The notes under the pieces are model-generated. The model ran no database searches. It worked only from the letters and a program-made list of their open reading frames with translations, and was not told where the DNA came from. DNA of 64,000 nt from Sphaerisporangium sp040649355 (lineage in GTDB: Bacteria; Actinomycetota; Actinomycetes; Streptosporangiales; Streptosporangiaceae), in contig NZ_JBICTU010000029.1 of assembly GCF_043197795.1 (NCBI RefSeq), forward strand, positions 47,323 to 111,322, read 5' to 3'. The first letter of the stretch is position 1. Every line of letters begins with the position of its first letter. The translations under genes were made by a program, and so were the position numbers. This document shows positions 15,514-24,578 of this stretch, in pieces.

Positions 15514-16060
15514 GTGTGACTTCTCCCTGTACGAATCATCGCCGCAGATGTCCACTCACAGACCTTCCGCTCAGCGATGATTACTGAATGTGACCGCTCA
15601 GAGAGTACCCAATGGCTGAACACGGATAAGGGCGGAGAACAGTCAGACAGCGGCAATGATTATGAGCACACGATCAAATGATTCTGAGTTAACAGCAATG
15701 TCGATCCGTACGTTTTACACCGGATCCGTACCTGCATTTTTGCCCGGTCCAAGGGATGCGGACCCACCCGCTCGATGACCTGAGCGGGCAGGACACCCTG
15801 GGGCGTACGGGAGGTCACCTCGGCGGCGCGGACTTTGCCTGGGCGGACGGCCACGAGGTGTGGACCAGTCCTCCGCTCTTCACCAGGCGATGGATTTTTC
15901 GGACGACAGCCGTTAATCGCCATCCGGCCATCCGAGTTCGTGTGACGCGGCCCACATAACACGCCGGCATGTTTAGGGCGGTCTCGTGGGGCACGTTCCC
16001 CGGCGTTCAAGGTGCCATCGCACGTTCCGATTTCCCGCCCCAGCAGAGGGGGTAACACCG
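15514..16060. other. Intergenic region, no gene recognised
   Basis: The left edge holds the 5' region of the 15513 gene, with two CTGAGCGG direct repeats near 15552-15610 (read on the minus strand). The rest shows mixed GC and no frame with convincing starts. A stretch around 15756-15880 has coding-like GC but no family I can name. Confidence 0.4.
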
Positions 16061-16213
16061 ATGGAAGCACGTCAGCCGTCGTCCAAGCTGCGAGACATCG
16101 CGAGCGGTAGCCGCTCGTACGAACCTCTGGCCTCCCGCAACGAGATCCGCGAAATGGCGTCGGGATGGGGCCCGGGGGACACCAACGAGCGGAAATGGCC
16201 CTACAAGGGCTAG
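16061..16213 (+). CDS. Small hypothetical protein (50 residues)
   Basis: A 50-residue, polar, highly charged product (MEARQPSSKLRDIASG...NERKWPYKG). The ATG at 16061 follows GAGGGGG by 8 nt, and codon use is normal for this genome. No signal peptide, membrane helix or Cys motif. The ribosome binding site is the main evidence. Confidence 0.45.
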   Translation: MEARQPSSKLRDIASGSRSYEPLASRNEIREMASGWGPGDTNERKWPYKG

Positions 16214-16279
16214 CCCGAGCTTCTTCCTGGCAGGGAAGCCGTCCCCGGCGGCCGGATCCTCGTCATGAGCGGGAGCCGG

Positions 16280-16325
16280 CCGCCGCTCCATGCCCAGACC
16301 TACCGCCGCTCCGTGCCCAGACATA
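16280..16325. repeat. 23-bp tandem repeat, two copies, in a gene-free stretch
   Basis: CCGCCGCTCCRTGCCCAGACMTA occurs twice head to tail with two mismatches. It lies in the 387-bp gap before phoD. That gap also has GGTAAC-GTGC-GTTTACC near 16399, a weak candidate for a phosphate-type regulatory site; otherwise nothing was seen. Confidence 0.6.
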
Positions 16326-16600
16326 TCAGTAAAGAACTGCAGGTCATATCGAGAAACATGCCGTGCGGCCAGGCGCGCGATACCGACCGGAGAACACCGG
16401 TAACGTGCGTTTACCTGGGTCCGCGCCCTTGCTCCGCAGGTGACGGCGGTGCATTACAAGCGCGATGGTAGGAAATTGCCGGAATGGGCGTCCTAGATGG
16501 AATATGTCGCCTTTTTCATGACTTGTGGTGTTAACCGAGGAGTCATGATCGTTGGCGAGGCTACGAGCGTCCCACACCGTTGATCGCCTTGGGAGCTCCC

Positions 16601-18274
16601 GTGTCGCACCTCGACCGAAGATCGTTCCTCGTGACAGGACTGGCCGCCGGCGCTGTCGCCACCATCCCCGCGACCACCGCACTCGCCGAACCCGACCCCG
16701 CCGCCGAGACCGCGCAGAGCCTGGCCGGAAGGGGCCTGCGCACCGACCCGTTCACGCTCGGCGTCGCCTCCGGCGATCCCGACCCCACCGGCTTCGTCAT
16801 CTGGACACGCCTGGCCCCGCAACCGCTCGCCGAGGACGGCCTCGGCGGCATGCCCTCGCGCCCGTTCCCCGTGCTGTGGCAGGTGTACGCCGACGCGCGG
16901 TGCCGGCGCGTGGTGCGCGCGGGTGTGGCGGTGGCCGCGCCCGAATGGGGTCACAGCGTCCACGTGGAGGTGGACGGCCTGTCCCCCGACCGCGAGTACT
17001 GGTACCGCTTCCGCGTCGGACCATACGTCTCGCCCGCGGGCCGGACCAGGACCGCGCCGCACCCGCAGTCCTACGTCGGGGCGCTGGCCATGGCCTTCGT
17101 CTCGTGCGCCCAGTATGAGCACGGGTACTTCACCTCGTACCGGCGCCTGGCGGAGGACCGCCCGGACCTCGTCCTGCACCTGGGCGACTACCAGTACGAG
17201 TACACCAAGAACACCTACACCATCCCCGGCGGCAACGTCCGCGACCACGAGGGCCCCGAGACCGAGACGCTGGCCGGCTACCGGCAGCGGCACGCGCAGT
17301 ACAAGGCCGACCCCGACCTGCAGGCCGCGCACGCCGCGGCGCCCTGGCTGGTCGTCTGGGACGACCACGAGGTGGACAACAACTGGGCCGACGAGGTGCC
17401 CGAGAAGCCCGAGCCGAACTTCCTCGCCCGCCGCGAGGCCGCCTTCCGCGCGTACTACGAGAACATGCCCCTGCGCCGCGCCTCCATCCCGCGCGGCATC
17501 GACATGCAGCTCTACCGGCGGATCCGGTGGGGGCGGCTGGCCACCTTCCACATGCTCGACACCCGGCAGTACCGCGACGACCAGGGGTGCGGCGACGGCT
17601 ACGACGACTGCCCGGCGGCCGTGGACCCGGCCCGCTCGATCACCGGGGCCGCGCAGGAGGAGTGGCTGCTGAACGGCTTCCGCGAGTCCCGCGCCCAGTG
17701 GGACATCATCGGCCAGCAGGTCTTCTTCGCCCAGCGCGACAACAACGCCGGGCCCGCCAAGGTGACCAGCCAGGACGCCTGGGACGGCTACGTCGCCTCC
17801 CGTCAGCGGATCACCCAGGGATGGGTGGACGCGAAGGTGCGCAACCCCGTCGTGCTCACCGGCGACGTCCACGCGCACTGGGCCAGTGACCTGAAACTCG
17901 ACTACGACGACCCGACCGGGCCCTCGGTCGGATCGGAGCTGGTCGCCACCTCGATCAGCACCGGCGGCAACGGAGCGGACTCCGACCCGGCCGCGCACCC
18001 GTACCTCGCCATCAACCCGCACCTGAAGTTCTACAACAACCAGCGGGGCTACGTGATGACGAAGATCGAGCGCGACCTCATGACCGCCGACTTCCGGGTG
18101 CTGCCGCACGTCCAGACGCCCGGGTCCGAGGCGTACACCAGGGCCACCTTCGTCATCGAGGACCGGGTGCCCGGCGTGCGGCAGACCTACCTGCGCCCGC
18201 TCGACCCCTCGCTCCGTACGGCCCAACCGATCACCGTCGAGGAGACCGTGGAGCTGGAGACCAAGCGCCCCTGA
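16601..18274 (+). CDS. phoD: PhoD-type alkaline phosphatase/phosphodiesterase
   Basis: A 557-residue Tat-exported enzyme that releases phosphate from organic esters. The GTG at 16601 has GGGAG at 5 nt. The N-terminus has the Tat motif DRRSFL plus a hydrophobic stretch. An Ig-like N-terminal domain (FTLGVASGDPDPTGFVIWTRLAP) leads into the metallophosphatase domain, with MAFVSCAQYEHGYF, LHLGDYQYEYT, VWDDHEVDNNWADE and LTGDVHAHWASDL supplying metal-binding Asp, Tyr, Asn and His residues. Full length for the family. It is transcribed alone and closed by the terminator at 18291. Confidence 0.93.
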   Translation: MSHLDRRSFLVTGLAAGAVATIPATTALAEPDPAAETAQSLAGRGLRTDPFTLGVASGDPDPTGFVIWTRLAPQPLAEDGLGGMPSRPFPVLWQVYADARCRRVVRAGVAVAAPEWGHSVHVEVDGLSPDREYWYRFRVGPYVSPAGRTRTAPHPQSYVGALAMAFVSCAQYEHGYFTSYRRLAEDRPDLVLHLGDYQYEYTKNTYTIPGGNVRDHEGPETETLAGYRQRHAQYKADPDLQAAHAAAPWLVVWDDHEVDNNWADEVPEKPEPNFLARREAAFRAYYENMPLRRASIPRGIDMQLYRRIRWGRLATFHMLDTRQYRDDQGCGDGYDDCPAAVDPARSITGAAQEEWLLNGFRESRAQWDIIGQQVFFAQRDNNAGPAKVTSQDAWDGYVASRQRITQGWVDAKVRNPVVLTGDVHAHWASDLKLDYDDPTGPSVGSELVATSISTGGNGADSDPAAHPYLAINPHLKFYNNQRGYVMTKIERDLMTADFRVLPHVQTPGSEAYTRATFVIEDRVPGVRQTYLRPLDPSLRTAQPITVEETVELETKRP

Positions 18275-18290
18275 CCTGCACACAGCTCAG

Positions 18291-18320
18291 CGGATCCCCC
18301 GGCGCTCGCCGGGGGATCCG
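18291..18320. terminator. Bidirectional hairpin between phoD and SRPBCC gene
   Basis: A perfect 13-bp stem (18291-18303 and 18308-18320) with a 4-nt loop lies between two convergent genes. Confidence 0.75.
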
Positions 18321-18336
18321 CCCTGCGGGGCGGCGG

Positions 18337-19203
18337 TCAGCCGGTCGCCGCGGCCCCTTCGGGAGCGTCATTGTCGAGCCAGATCGGGCTCCAGTCGCTC
18401 AGCTCGTGGTAGCGGCGCAGCTCGGCCATCCCGCTGAGCCAGCCCATCCAGCCCGCGTAGGGAGGGCGCTCGGTGTCGAACCCGCTCTGGATGAAGGTGA
18501 GCCGCGTCCCTCCGCCGGAGTCCTCCAGCTCCCAGGTCGTGATGCCGGTCTCCGCCCAGTCGGTGGACAGCCTGCGCCCGGGATCGAGGTCGATGATCTT
18601 CGCGGCTTGACCGGCCTCGAAGCCTCCCATGGCGAAGCGCCCGCCGACGTACGGCTCGATCTCGACGCGGTAGCCGAACCACCTGGTGACCTGCTCGGAG
18701 TCGACGAGCGAGCCGAACACCGCCTCGCGTGGGGCGTCGATGGACGACCACCCTCGTAGCTCTGAAGAGGTGAAGTCGCACTTCGGCGTGAGCTCTCGGC
18801 CTTCCAGATAATCGACGAGGTTGGCGGTGGCCAGGTACCAGAACGTCTGCAGGACGCCTCGAATGGTCCTGCCGGTCATCGCGTCCTGCAAGTCGAAGTG
18901 GCTCTGGGACAGCGTCAGGATGGTCGATCCGGAACTCTCCTCCGAAAGGCGGATCTCCGTGGTGGTTTCCTCACCGCCCAGCAGCCAGGAGAACCGCAGC
19001 GTGGTGTCGTCGACGTGGAGCAGGCGCTGCCGGCCCCGCTCGCCGTCGGGGGTGTAGCGTCCCCAGAACTCGTACCGGTGGGGCAGGTCGACCTCGGCGT
19101 GCTCGGCCAGCCAGGTACGCAGCGCCTGGGGGTCGGTCAGCGCGTAATGGACCTCCTTGAGTGGCACGGCCACCCGGGCGCGCAGCGTCATCGGTTCACT
19201 CAC
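18337..19203 (-). CDS. Tandem SRPBCC (AHSA1/START-like) protein
   Basis: A 288-residue protein made of two SRPBCC units. The first (residues ~5-140) is marked by VPLKEVHYALTDPQALRTWLAEH and the HADVD-like DLPHRYEFWGRY. The second (~147-280) has IDAPREAVFGSLVDSEQVTRWFG, GGRFAMGGFE and TTWELEDSGGGTRLTFIQSGF. Such proteins form hydrophobic ligand pockets; the ligand is unknown. Its start overlaps the upstream ArsR gene by 8 bp, so the two are translationally coupled. ArsR/SRPBCC pairs are a recurrent actinobacterial arrangement. Confidence 0.88.
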   Translation of the reverse strand: MSEPMTLRARVAVPLKEVHYALTDPQALRTWLAEHAEVDLPHRYEFWGRYTPDGERGRQRLLHVDDTTLRFSWLLGGEETTTEIRLSEESSGSTILTLSQSHFDLQDAMTGRTIRGVLQTFWYLATANLVDYLEGRELTPKCDFTSSELRGWSSIDAPREAVFGSLVDSEQVTRWFGYRVEIEPYVGGRFAMGGFEAGQAAKIIDLDPGRRLSTDWAETGITTWELEDSGGGTRLTFIQSGFDTERPPYAGWMGWLSGMAELRRYHELSDWSPIWLDNDAPEGAAATG

Positions 19204-19753
19204 GGGGCTCTCCCTTGGGGTAACAGGCCACGGCCAGCTTGAACGCGTCGCCTTCGGCGCCGCCGTAGCGGGTGAAAAGGTCTTGCAGCGTGCTCCGCAG
19301 ATCGTTGAGGAACTCCTGGCGGCGCTCGGGCGGCACGCGGATCTCCCCCGACACCCCCACAGAGGGCAACTCGGGCCGGGCGCGGTCGAGCCCGGCGATG
19401 TCGGCCTGGACCTCCTCCATCAGGTCAAGGAGGTAGCCGAGGCTCAGCTCGTCCCGCGTCGCGCGCAGGCCGATGCGGCCGACCAGGCCCGGCGACAGCC
19501 AGTACGAACGGGCGCCGGCCTGATAGATGCCCTCGTTGATGCCGCGCACCCGGCGCTCGGACACCTGCTCCACCAGGCTCGCCTCCACCAGGCGCTTGAC
19601 GTGGTAGTAGACGCGCTGCGGCGTCTGCTCCAGCCGTGCCGCCACCTCACCGCACGTGCGCGGCTCGGCGAGCTGCCGCAACACCTCTATGCGCTGCGGC
19701 TTGAGCAGGGCTTCGGCCTGCTCGATCTGCTCCAGGTACAGGATGTCTCTCAT
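19196..19753 (-). CDS. ArsR-like winged-helix regulator
   Basis: A 185-residue protein. Residues ~5-75 form a winged helix (LLKPQRIEVLRQLAEPRTCGEVAARLEQTPQRVYYHVKRLVEASLVEQV); the rest is a helical C-terminal part with no metal-binding Cys pair. I chose the ATG at 19753 because the upstream extension to 19807 crosses the promoter. First gene of an operon with the SRPBCC gene. A TTGACA lies just upstream, and the 10-mer GATTTTTGTC in that promoter recurs before the exporter gene at 21554. Confidence 0.88.
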   Translation of the reverse strand: MRDILYLEQIEQAEALLKPQRIEVLRQLAEPRTCGEVAARLEQTPQRVYYHVKRLVEASLVEQVSERRVRGINEGIYQAGARSYWLSPGLVGRIGLRATRDELSLGYLLDLMEEVQADIAGLDRARPELPSVGVSGEIRVPPERRQEFLNDLRSTLQDLFTRYGGAEGDAFKLAVACYPKGEPRE

Positions 19754-19763
19754 CGCAAAAACA

Positions 19764-19792
19764 ATTTTGTACGTAAACCAGATTTTTGTCAA
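19764..19792 (-). promoter_or_regulatory. Promoter of the ArsR/SRPBCC operon with shared 10-mer
   Basis: On the minus strand TTGACA (19792-19787) is followed after about 15-17 nt by the -10-like TACAAAAT. The plus-strand 10-mer GATTTTTGTC at 19781-19790 overlaps the -35 and is repeated at 21802-21811. Confidence 0.55.
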
Positions 19793-19813
19793 AGGTCTGC
19801 CGCGCACACGGAA

Positions 19814-19855
19814 GGAGCCGGGCCGCCACGGGTGGTTCCGTGGCTGCCCGGCTCC
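19814..19855. terminator. Terminator of the DHA2 exporter gene
   Basis: GGAGCCGGGC (19814-19823) pairs with GCCCGGCTCC (19846-19855), with an inner ACGG/CCGT stem. It lies 20 bp after the stop of the minus-strand exporter gene. Confidence 0.65.
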
Positions 19856-19874
19856 TGTTGGGGGGTGAGGGGGA

Positions 19875-21554
19875 TCAGTCGATGGCGGTCAGGACGGGGT
19901 GGTCGTCCTTGGCGGGAGCGTGGTCGTTGTGGGTGGTGGTCGCGGCGGCCGGGGTGGGCTGGTGGGCGGGTGCGGTCTGGTCGGTGACGGAGGGGGGCTC
20001 CTCGTCGGTGGGCTGGTCGGGGGTGGTGGGCTGGTTGGTGTTGCGCAGGATGGTGGCGGAGATGACGGCCAGGGCGATGAAGATGGCGGCGCCGACGGCG
20101 GCGACGGTGTTGAGGCCGGTGGTGTAGGCGGTCTGGGCCGTGGTGACCAGGTCGGTGGCGAGTCGCCCGGTGAGGTTCTGGGCGGTGGCCAGGGCGGCGG
20201 TGATGCTCTCTGTGGCGGTGTGGGCGGCGGTGGCGGGCAGGTTCGCGGGCAGGTCGCCGGCGAGGTCGGTGCGGTAGACGAAGGTGGCCAGGCTGCCCAG
20301 GGCGGCGACACCCATGGCGACGCCGAACTCGCCGCTGGTCTGGCTGATGGAGGCGACCGAGCCGGCCTTGTGCGGGGGTACGGCGCCCATGACGAGGTTC
20401 ATGGTCAGGGACATGGGGAAGGCGATGCCGAAGGAGGCGAGGACCAGGCCGGTGATGAGGTAGGGCAGGCCACCGGTGACGGGGACCTGGGTGTGGATGA
20501 TCAGGCCGGCCGCGGCCACGATCAGACCGGCGGCGATGACGTAGGCGGGGCGGATGGCGCGGGCCAGGGCGGGGGCGGCCATGGAGCCGACGACCATGGC
20601 GATGTTCTGGGGAAGGAGCCACAGGCCGGCGTTCATCGGGCCGAGGCCCTGGACCGTTTGCAGGTAGAGGCTGGACAGCAGGGTGGTGCCGGCCATGACG
20701 ATGCCGGCCAGGAGCCCGACGCCCATGGCGGAGCTGAAGAACCGGTTGGCGAACAGCCGCACGTCCAGCAGGGGGCTTTGCAGGGTGCGCTGGCGCAGGG
20801 TGAACACGATGCCGATGGCGATGCCGGCGGCCAGGGCGACCAGGGGGGCGGGGTGGGCGCCGGTACGGGCGAGCTCCTTGAGGCCGTAGATGGCGGGCAG
20901 GATCGCGGCCAGGGACAGGGCGACGCTGGCGAGGTCGAGGCGTCCGGGGTTGGGGTCACGGTACTCGGGCAGCAGGCGGGGGCCGACGACGAGCAGCATG
21001 ATCATGACAGGGACGCCGAGCAGGAACGCCGAGCCCCACCAGAAGTGCTCCAGCAGCAGGCCGCCGACCAGGGGTCCGAGGGTCATGCCGCCCATGAAGC
21101 AGGCGAACCACACCCCGATGGCCGAGCCCATCTCCTTGGGGTCTTTGAACATGTTGCGGATCAGGGCCATGGTGGAGGGCATCAAGGTGGCGCCTGCGAC
21201 GCCGAGCAGGGCGCGGGAGGCGATGAGCATCTGCGGGTTGACCGAGTACGCGGCCAGGATGGAGGCGACGCCGAAGGCGCCCGCGCCGATGAGCAGGAGC
21301 TTGCGGCGGCCGATGCGGTCTCCCAGGGTGCCCATGGTGACCAGGAACCCGGCCAGCATGAACGAGTAGATGTCCAGGATCCACAGCTGCTGGGTGGAGT
21401 CGGCGCCGAGGCTTGCGCTCAGGTGCGGCAGGGCCAGGTACAGCACGCTGATGTCCAGCGACAACAGCAGGGTGGGCAGAGCCAGCACCGCCAGCCCGAT
21501 CCATTCGCGCCGCCCGGCCCGTGAACCCGGGCCGGTCTCGAGGTTCGCATTCAT
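19875..21554 (-). CDS. DHA2-family (EmrB/QacA-type) MFS drug exporter
   Basis: A 559-residue membrane protein with about 14 hydrophobic helices. The early LSLDISVLYLALPHLSASLG and GFLVTMGTLGDRIGRRKLLLIG (loop 2-3 motif A) are diagnostic of DHA2 exporters. The last ~45 residues form a Pro/Thr-rich cytoplasmic tail. I chose the ATG at 21554; a longer open frame runs through the promoter. It probably exports toxic compounds by proton antiport; substrate unknown. Its neighbour is an ArsR-type regulator with a shared promoter motif, which suggests control by that protein. Confidence 0.92.
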   Translation of the reverse strand: MNANLETGPGSRAGRREWIGLAVLALPTLLLSLDISVLYLALPHLSASLGADSTQQLWILDIYSFMLAGFLVTMGTLGDRIGRRKLLLIGAGAFGVASILAAYSVNPQMLIASRALLGVAGATLMPSTMALIRNMFKDPKEMGSAIGVWFACFMGGMTLGPLVGGLLLEHFWWGSAFLLGVPVMIMLLVVGPRLLPEYRDPNPGRLDLASVALSLAAILPAIYGLKELARTGAHPAPLVALAAGIAIGIVFTLRQRTLQSPLLDVRLFANRFFSSAMGVGLLAGIVMAGTTLLSSLYLQTVQGLGPMNAGLWLLPQNIAMVVGSMAAPALARAIRPAYVIAAGLIVAAAGLIIHTQVPVTGGLPYLITGLVLASFGIAFPMSLTMNLVMGAVPPHKAGSVASISQTSGEFGVAMGVAALGSLATFVYRTDLAGDLPANLPATAAHTATESITAALATAQNLTGRLATDLVTTAQTAYTTGLNTVAAVGAAIFIALAVISATILRNTNQPTTPDQPTDEEPPSVTDQTAPAHQPTPAAATTTHNDHAPAKDDHPVLTAID

Positions 21555-21780
21555 CGCACATTCCTTCGTGATCGGTGGTCCGCGACACAGCGGGTCGTGA
21601 CGCAGGCGGACTGCGCCTTGCCCTGCTATCCGGCCGATGGGGTGGACGCGCGGCTTCGTGGCGCCGTCGCCCCGTCCGGCCGTTGATCTTCGTTGATCGG
21701 TTCGCCGTTCTCCGCGCCGGACCGCGACCGCTTCCGGTCTCCGATCCGCGCCACTTCGAACATGTGAATACCGTCCCACC

Positions 21781-21811
21781 GACAAACTTATTTGTCAAGG
21801 CGATTTTTGTC
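21781..21811 (-). promoter_or_regulatory. Exporter promoter region: dyad plus shared 10-mer
   Basis: GACAAA-CTTA-TTTGTC (21781-21796) is a 6-4-6 palindrome overlapping a minus-strand TTGACA (21798-21793). GATTTTTGTC (21802-21811) is identical to the 10-mer in the ArsR operon promoter. The region is about 230 bp upstream of the exporter start, leaving a long leader. Confidence 0.5.
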
Positions 21812-21916
21812 TTCGGCGCGCGGCATAGCCAGACGGGGCCGACGTGTGCCGATTTGGGGGCGCGCTGTGGCTGCCGTACGGGGTGGGCGACGCGCGGATG
21901 GGGTTCGCCCACATGG

Positions 21917-21953
21917 CTGTCGGCGCCCTCGCACAGGCGAAGGGCGCCGACAG
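21917..21953. terminator. 13-bp hairpin after the membrane protein gene
   Basis: Arms 21917-21929 and 21941-21953 are perfect complements, located just past the 3' end of the minus-strand gene at 21965. Confidence 0.7.
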
Positions 21954-21964
21954 GTTCGGGCCGA

Positions 21965-22906
21965 CTACCAGGAAGCCGTGGGGTACCAGCCGTAGCCGAA
22001 CATTGCGGGCAGCCGCACGTCCCAGTACAGGAAGGTGAACGTCCCCGCGACGATGAACGCCACGGCGGTCACCGTGGCCAGACGGGCCGGCCTGGCCGTC
22101 AGCCACCGCGCGAACCGGCCCTTGGCCGCCAGCATGAGCAGGGCGAACAGCACCGCCATGACCACGACGTTGCCGAGGGACTGCAGGATGAACACGGCCG
22201 CGCCGTAGAAGGGGTTGTGGGTCTCGGCGGCGTAGGTGAACAGCTTGTGGAACAGCGGGTACGGCCGGCCGATGAGGAACCCGCCGACCAGCGCGCCGAG
22301 GACCACCAGCCGGGCGTTCGGGAAGCGCTGTTCCAGCCGCGCCAGCGGGTCGGGCAGGAGCCGGAGCGCGGCCAGGCCGAGCCAGATGAACGCGAGCCCG
22401 ATGATCCCGAAGACCACGCTGGCCTGGAGCAGCCGTACGGGCAGCCCGTCGCCCACGGTGGCGGTGGAGAGCTGCGGTAGCCGTTCTCCGAAGAGGGCGC
22501 CGATCGCGCCGTACAGCCCGCTGACCACGATCATGCCGAGTGCGAGCCTGCTGAGCGGGCGCAACGTCTCGCGGAGGCGGCTCCGCCACGATTCGCCCTG
22601 CCGTACGAGCGGCACCACGGCGCCGAAGGCGGCGACGTTGCAGGCGGTGAACGTCCCGGCGAGTCCGGAGACGAACGCGAAGACGGCTCCCGCCACGACC
22701 CCCGTGATCGCGGTGCCCTTGGCATCGTGACCGAGCAGCGTGTTGGCGACGTTGTCCCCGATCACGCTGTCCACGAAGTGGAACGACCACAGGGAGGCGG
22801 CGACCGCGCCGGCGAGGACACTGAGGAGGACGAGGCGGGCTCGGCGGCTGGGAACAGTGGAGGGCAGGGGTTCGTGACGGCTCTCGGCGGCATCGGTAAG
22901 CGTCAT
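21965..22906 (-). CDS. Polytopic membrane protein of unknown function
   Basis: A 313-residue protein with about seven to eight hydrophobic segments. Notable stretches are LAGTFTACNVAAFGAVVPL, which recalls the Cys-bearing helix of DsbD/CcdA-like transporters but with one Cys only, and GFLIGRPYPLFHKLF. I chose the ATG at 22906, which has GAGGA at 6 nt. It is divergent from a LysR regulator that starts 258 bp away, so it is the most likely target of that regulator. Transport of a metal or reducing equivalents would be a guess. Confidence 0.8.
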   Translation of the reverse strand: MTLTDAAESRHEPLPSTVPSRRARLVLLSVLAGAVAASLWSFHFVDSVIGDNVANTLLGHDAKGTAITGVVAGAVFAFVSGLAGTFTACNVAAFGAVVPLVRQGESWRSRLRETLRPLSRLALGMIVVSGLYGAIGALFGERLPQLSTATVGDGLPVRLLQASVVFGIIGLAFIWLGLAALRLLPDPLARLEQRFPNARLVVLGALVGGFLIGRPYPLFHKLFTYAAETHNPFYGAAVFILQSLGNVVVMAVLFALLMLAAKGRFARWLTARPARLATVTAVAFIVAGTFTFLYWDVRLPAMFGYGWYPTASW

Positions 22907-23164
22907 GGCACATCCTCGCGAAAGCGTGAAATCGGGGACATGTGCGTGATAGGTGGCCACCTACGACACGACTTTGAGGCAGCGATCTACGACGGTCAAG
23001 GGGGCGTCCGGCACTCGACGCACCCGTAGGGGGGCCTGTTCCAGCTCTCACTGCTCGGGCGGCGGATCGGTGAGCCCGCCGTCCACCCGATCACGCACGG
23101 CCGACGCGTATGGTTGGAGAAGACGGTCCGCATCGGCGCTCCCGGCCGGAAGGGGGTGACGGGC

Positions 23165-24082
23165 ATGGAATTACGTCAACTCCGCTACTTCGTCACCCTG
23201 GCCGAGGAGCTCCATTTCGGCCGGGCCGCCGCGCGCGAGCACATCGTGCAGTCGGCGCTGAGCCAGCAGGTGCAGCGTCTGGAGCGCGAGCTGGAGGTGC
23301 GGCTGCTCGACCGCAGCACCCACCACGTCGAGCTCACGGCCGCCGGCGCCGCGTTCCTGGTGGAGGCCCGGCAGATCCTCGACAATGTCGGCCGCGCCGC
23401 GCAGGCGGCCCGTACCGCCGCCGCCTCCGCGCCCACCCTGCGGGCGGGCATCATCGACGCCGGCTACGACTCGATGCCGCAGATCCTGCGTGCGGTCCAG
23501 CAGCGCCATCCGGGGCTGACGATCCACCAGGTGGAGATCGGCACGCCCGAGCAGTACCGGCAACTGGCCGACGGCCGCCTGGACATCGGCATCGGCCGGG
23601 CGTCCCTGACGCCCCCCGGCGTGGCCTCCGAGCTGGTCAGGCTCGACCCGCTGGGCGTGCTGATCCCCGAAAGCCACCGCTTCGCCGGCCAGGAGGGCGT
23701 GCCCGTCGCCGCGCTCGCCGACGAGGCCCTGCTTCTCGGGGAGGACACCCGGACACCGGAGTTCAACCAGTTCGTCGTAGAACTGTGCCGCTCGGCCGGG
23801 TTCGCGCCCACGGTCTACGAGGGCACCGTCGAGAGCAACCGCGCGGCGGCCGACCTCGTGCTCCAGGGGCGGTGTGTCCTCTGCGTCCCCTCCTCCTCGC
23901 GCACGTCCAACCGGCCCGGCACGATCTGGAAGCCTCTGACCGAACCGGCCGCGCGCTATCCCTGGTCGCTCCTGTGGCGGTCCGGCGATCCGTCCGCCCA
24001 CATCACGGCGGTGATCGAGAGCGCCAGGCATCTGGCAGACCGGCTCGGATGGCTGGCGACCGCCGACCTGTCCGCCGACTGA
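23165..24082 (+). CDS. LysR-family transcriptional regulator
   Basis: A 305-residue protein. The N-terminal winged HTH is unmistakable (MELRQLRYFVTLAEELHFGRAA, then SALSQQVQRLERELEVRLLDR). A LysR substrate-binding domain follows (~90-300). Such proteins bind DNA as tetramers and respond to a small co-inducer, here unknown. The ATG at 23165 has AAGGGGG at 8 nt. The divergent membrane-protein gene is the likely target. Confidence 0.92.
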   Translation: MELRQLRYFVTLAEELHFGRAAAREHIVQSALSQQVQRLERELEVRLLDRSTHHVELTAAGAAFLVEARQILDNVGRAAQAARTAAASAPTLRAGIIDAGYDSMPQILRAVQQRHPGLTIHQVEIGTPEQYRQLADGRLDIGIGRASLTPPGVASELVRLDPLGVLIPESHRFAGQEGVPVAALADEALLLGEDTRTPEFNQFVVELCRSAGFAPTVYEGTVESNRAAADLVLQGRCVLCVPSSSRTSNRPGTIWKPLTEPAARYPWSLLWRSGDPSAHITAVIESARHLADRLGWLATADLSAD

Positions 24083-24215
24083 TCTCCCCGGCGGCGGTCA
24101 TCGGTTCTCGTGATGGCCGCTTCTCGTATTGATCGTTTCCCCGCGGCCGGAGATGGGCTTCACTGGGAGCAGGGCCTGCGAGCCGTCGGCCGCGTCCACC
24201 CGATAGGAGGTCCTC

Positions 24216-24578
24216 ATGGACCTGTCCACCCACGTGCTGTCCGACCGGACCGTCTGCCGAGTATCCGGAAAAGTCGACATCTTCACGACGTACGCGCTCC
24301 GCGAGTACCTCCTGGCCGCCTTGGACCGGCCGGGACGCAGGCTTCTCGTCGACCTGTCCGGGGTCACATTCGTCGACTCCAGCGGGCTGGGCGTCCTGGT
24401 CTTCATCAGGCGCATGGCCATGCGGCGCGGCGGGACGCTACTCCTGCTCGCCCCGACGCGGTACCTGCGCCGGTTGCTGACGGCCAGCGGCCTCGCGGCC
24501 ACCTTCGCCGTCAGCCCCCGTCTTGTGAACCCCCCGTCAGGCCGAACCGGCGCTCGTGACCCCATGAGAAGCCTCTGA
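24216..24578 (+). CDS. STAS-domain anti-anti-sigma factor
   Basis: A 120-residue SpoIIAA-like protein. The STAS fold carries DLSGVTFVDSSGLGVLV, with the phosphorylatable Ser in the DSSG motif (Ser55/56). Such proteins bind and sequester anti-sigma kinases when unphosphorylated. The ATG at 24216 follows AGGAGG by 5 nt. The last 42 bp overlap tail to tail with the next STAS gene on the other strand. No anti-sigma kinase or sigma gene lies nearby. Confidence 0.88.
   Translation: MDLSTHVLSDRTVCRVSGKVDIFTTYALREYLLAALDRPGRRLLVDLSGVTFVDSSGLGVLVFIRRMAMRRGGTLLLLAPTRYLRRLLTASGLAATFAVSPRLVNPPSGRTGARDPMRSL

Noticed and set aside
15660..16070. Minus-strand frame of 136 codons
   Set aside because: No ribosome site, no family resemblance, crosses an AT-rich leader. 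Left as intergenic.
16493..18283. 596-codon frame antisense to phoD
   Set aside because: Shadow frame. Arg/Gly/Val-rich product without domain features, while the plus strand encodes full PhoD with a Tat signal.
19899..21524. 541-codon frame antisense to the DHA2 exporter
   Set aside because: Its Gly/Asp/Gln-rich composition is the complement of a membrane-protein gene. No start signal.
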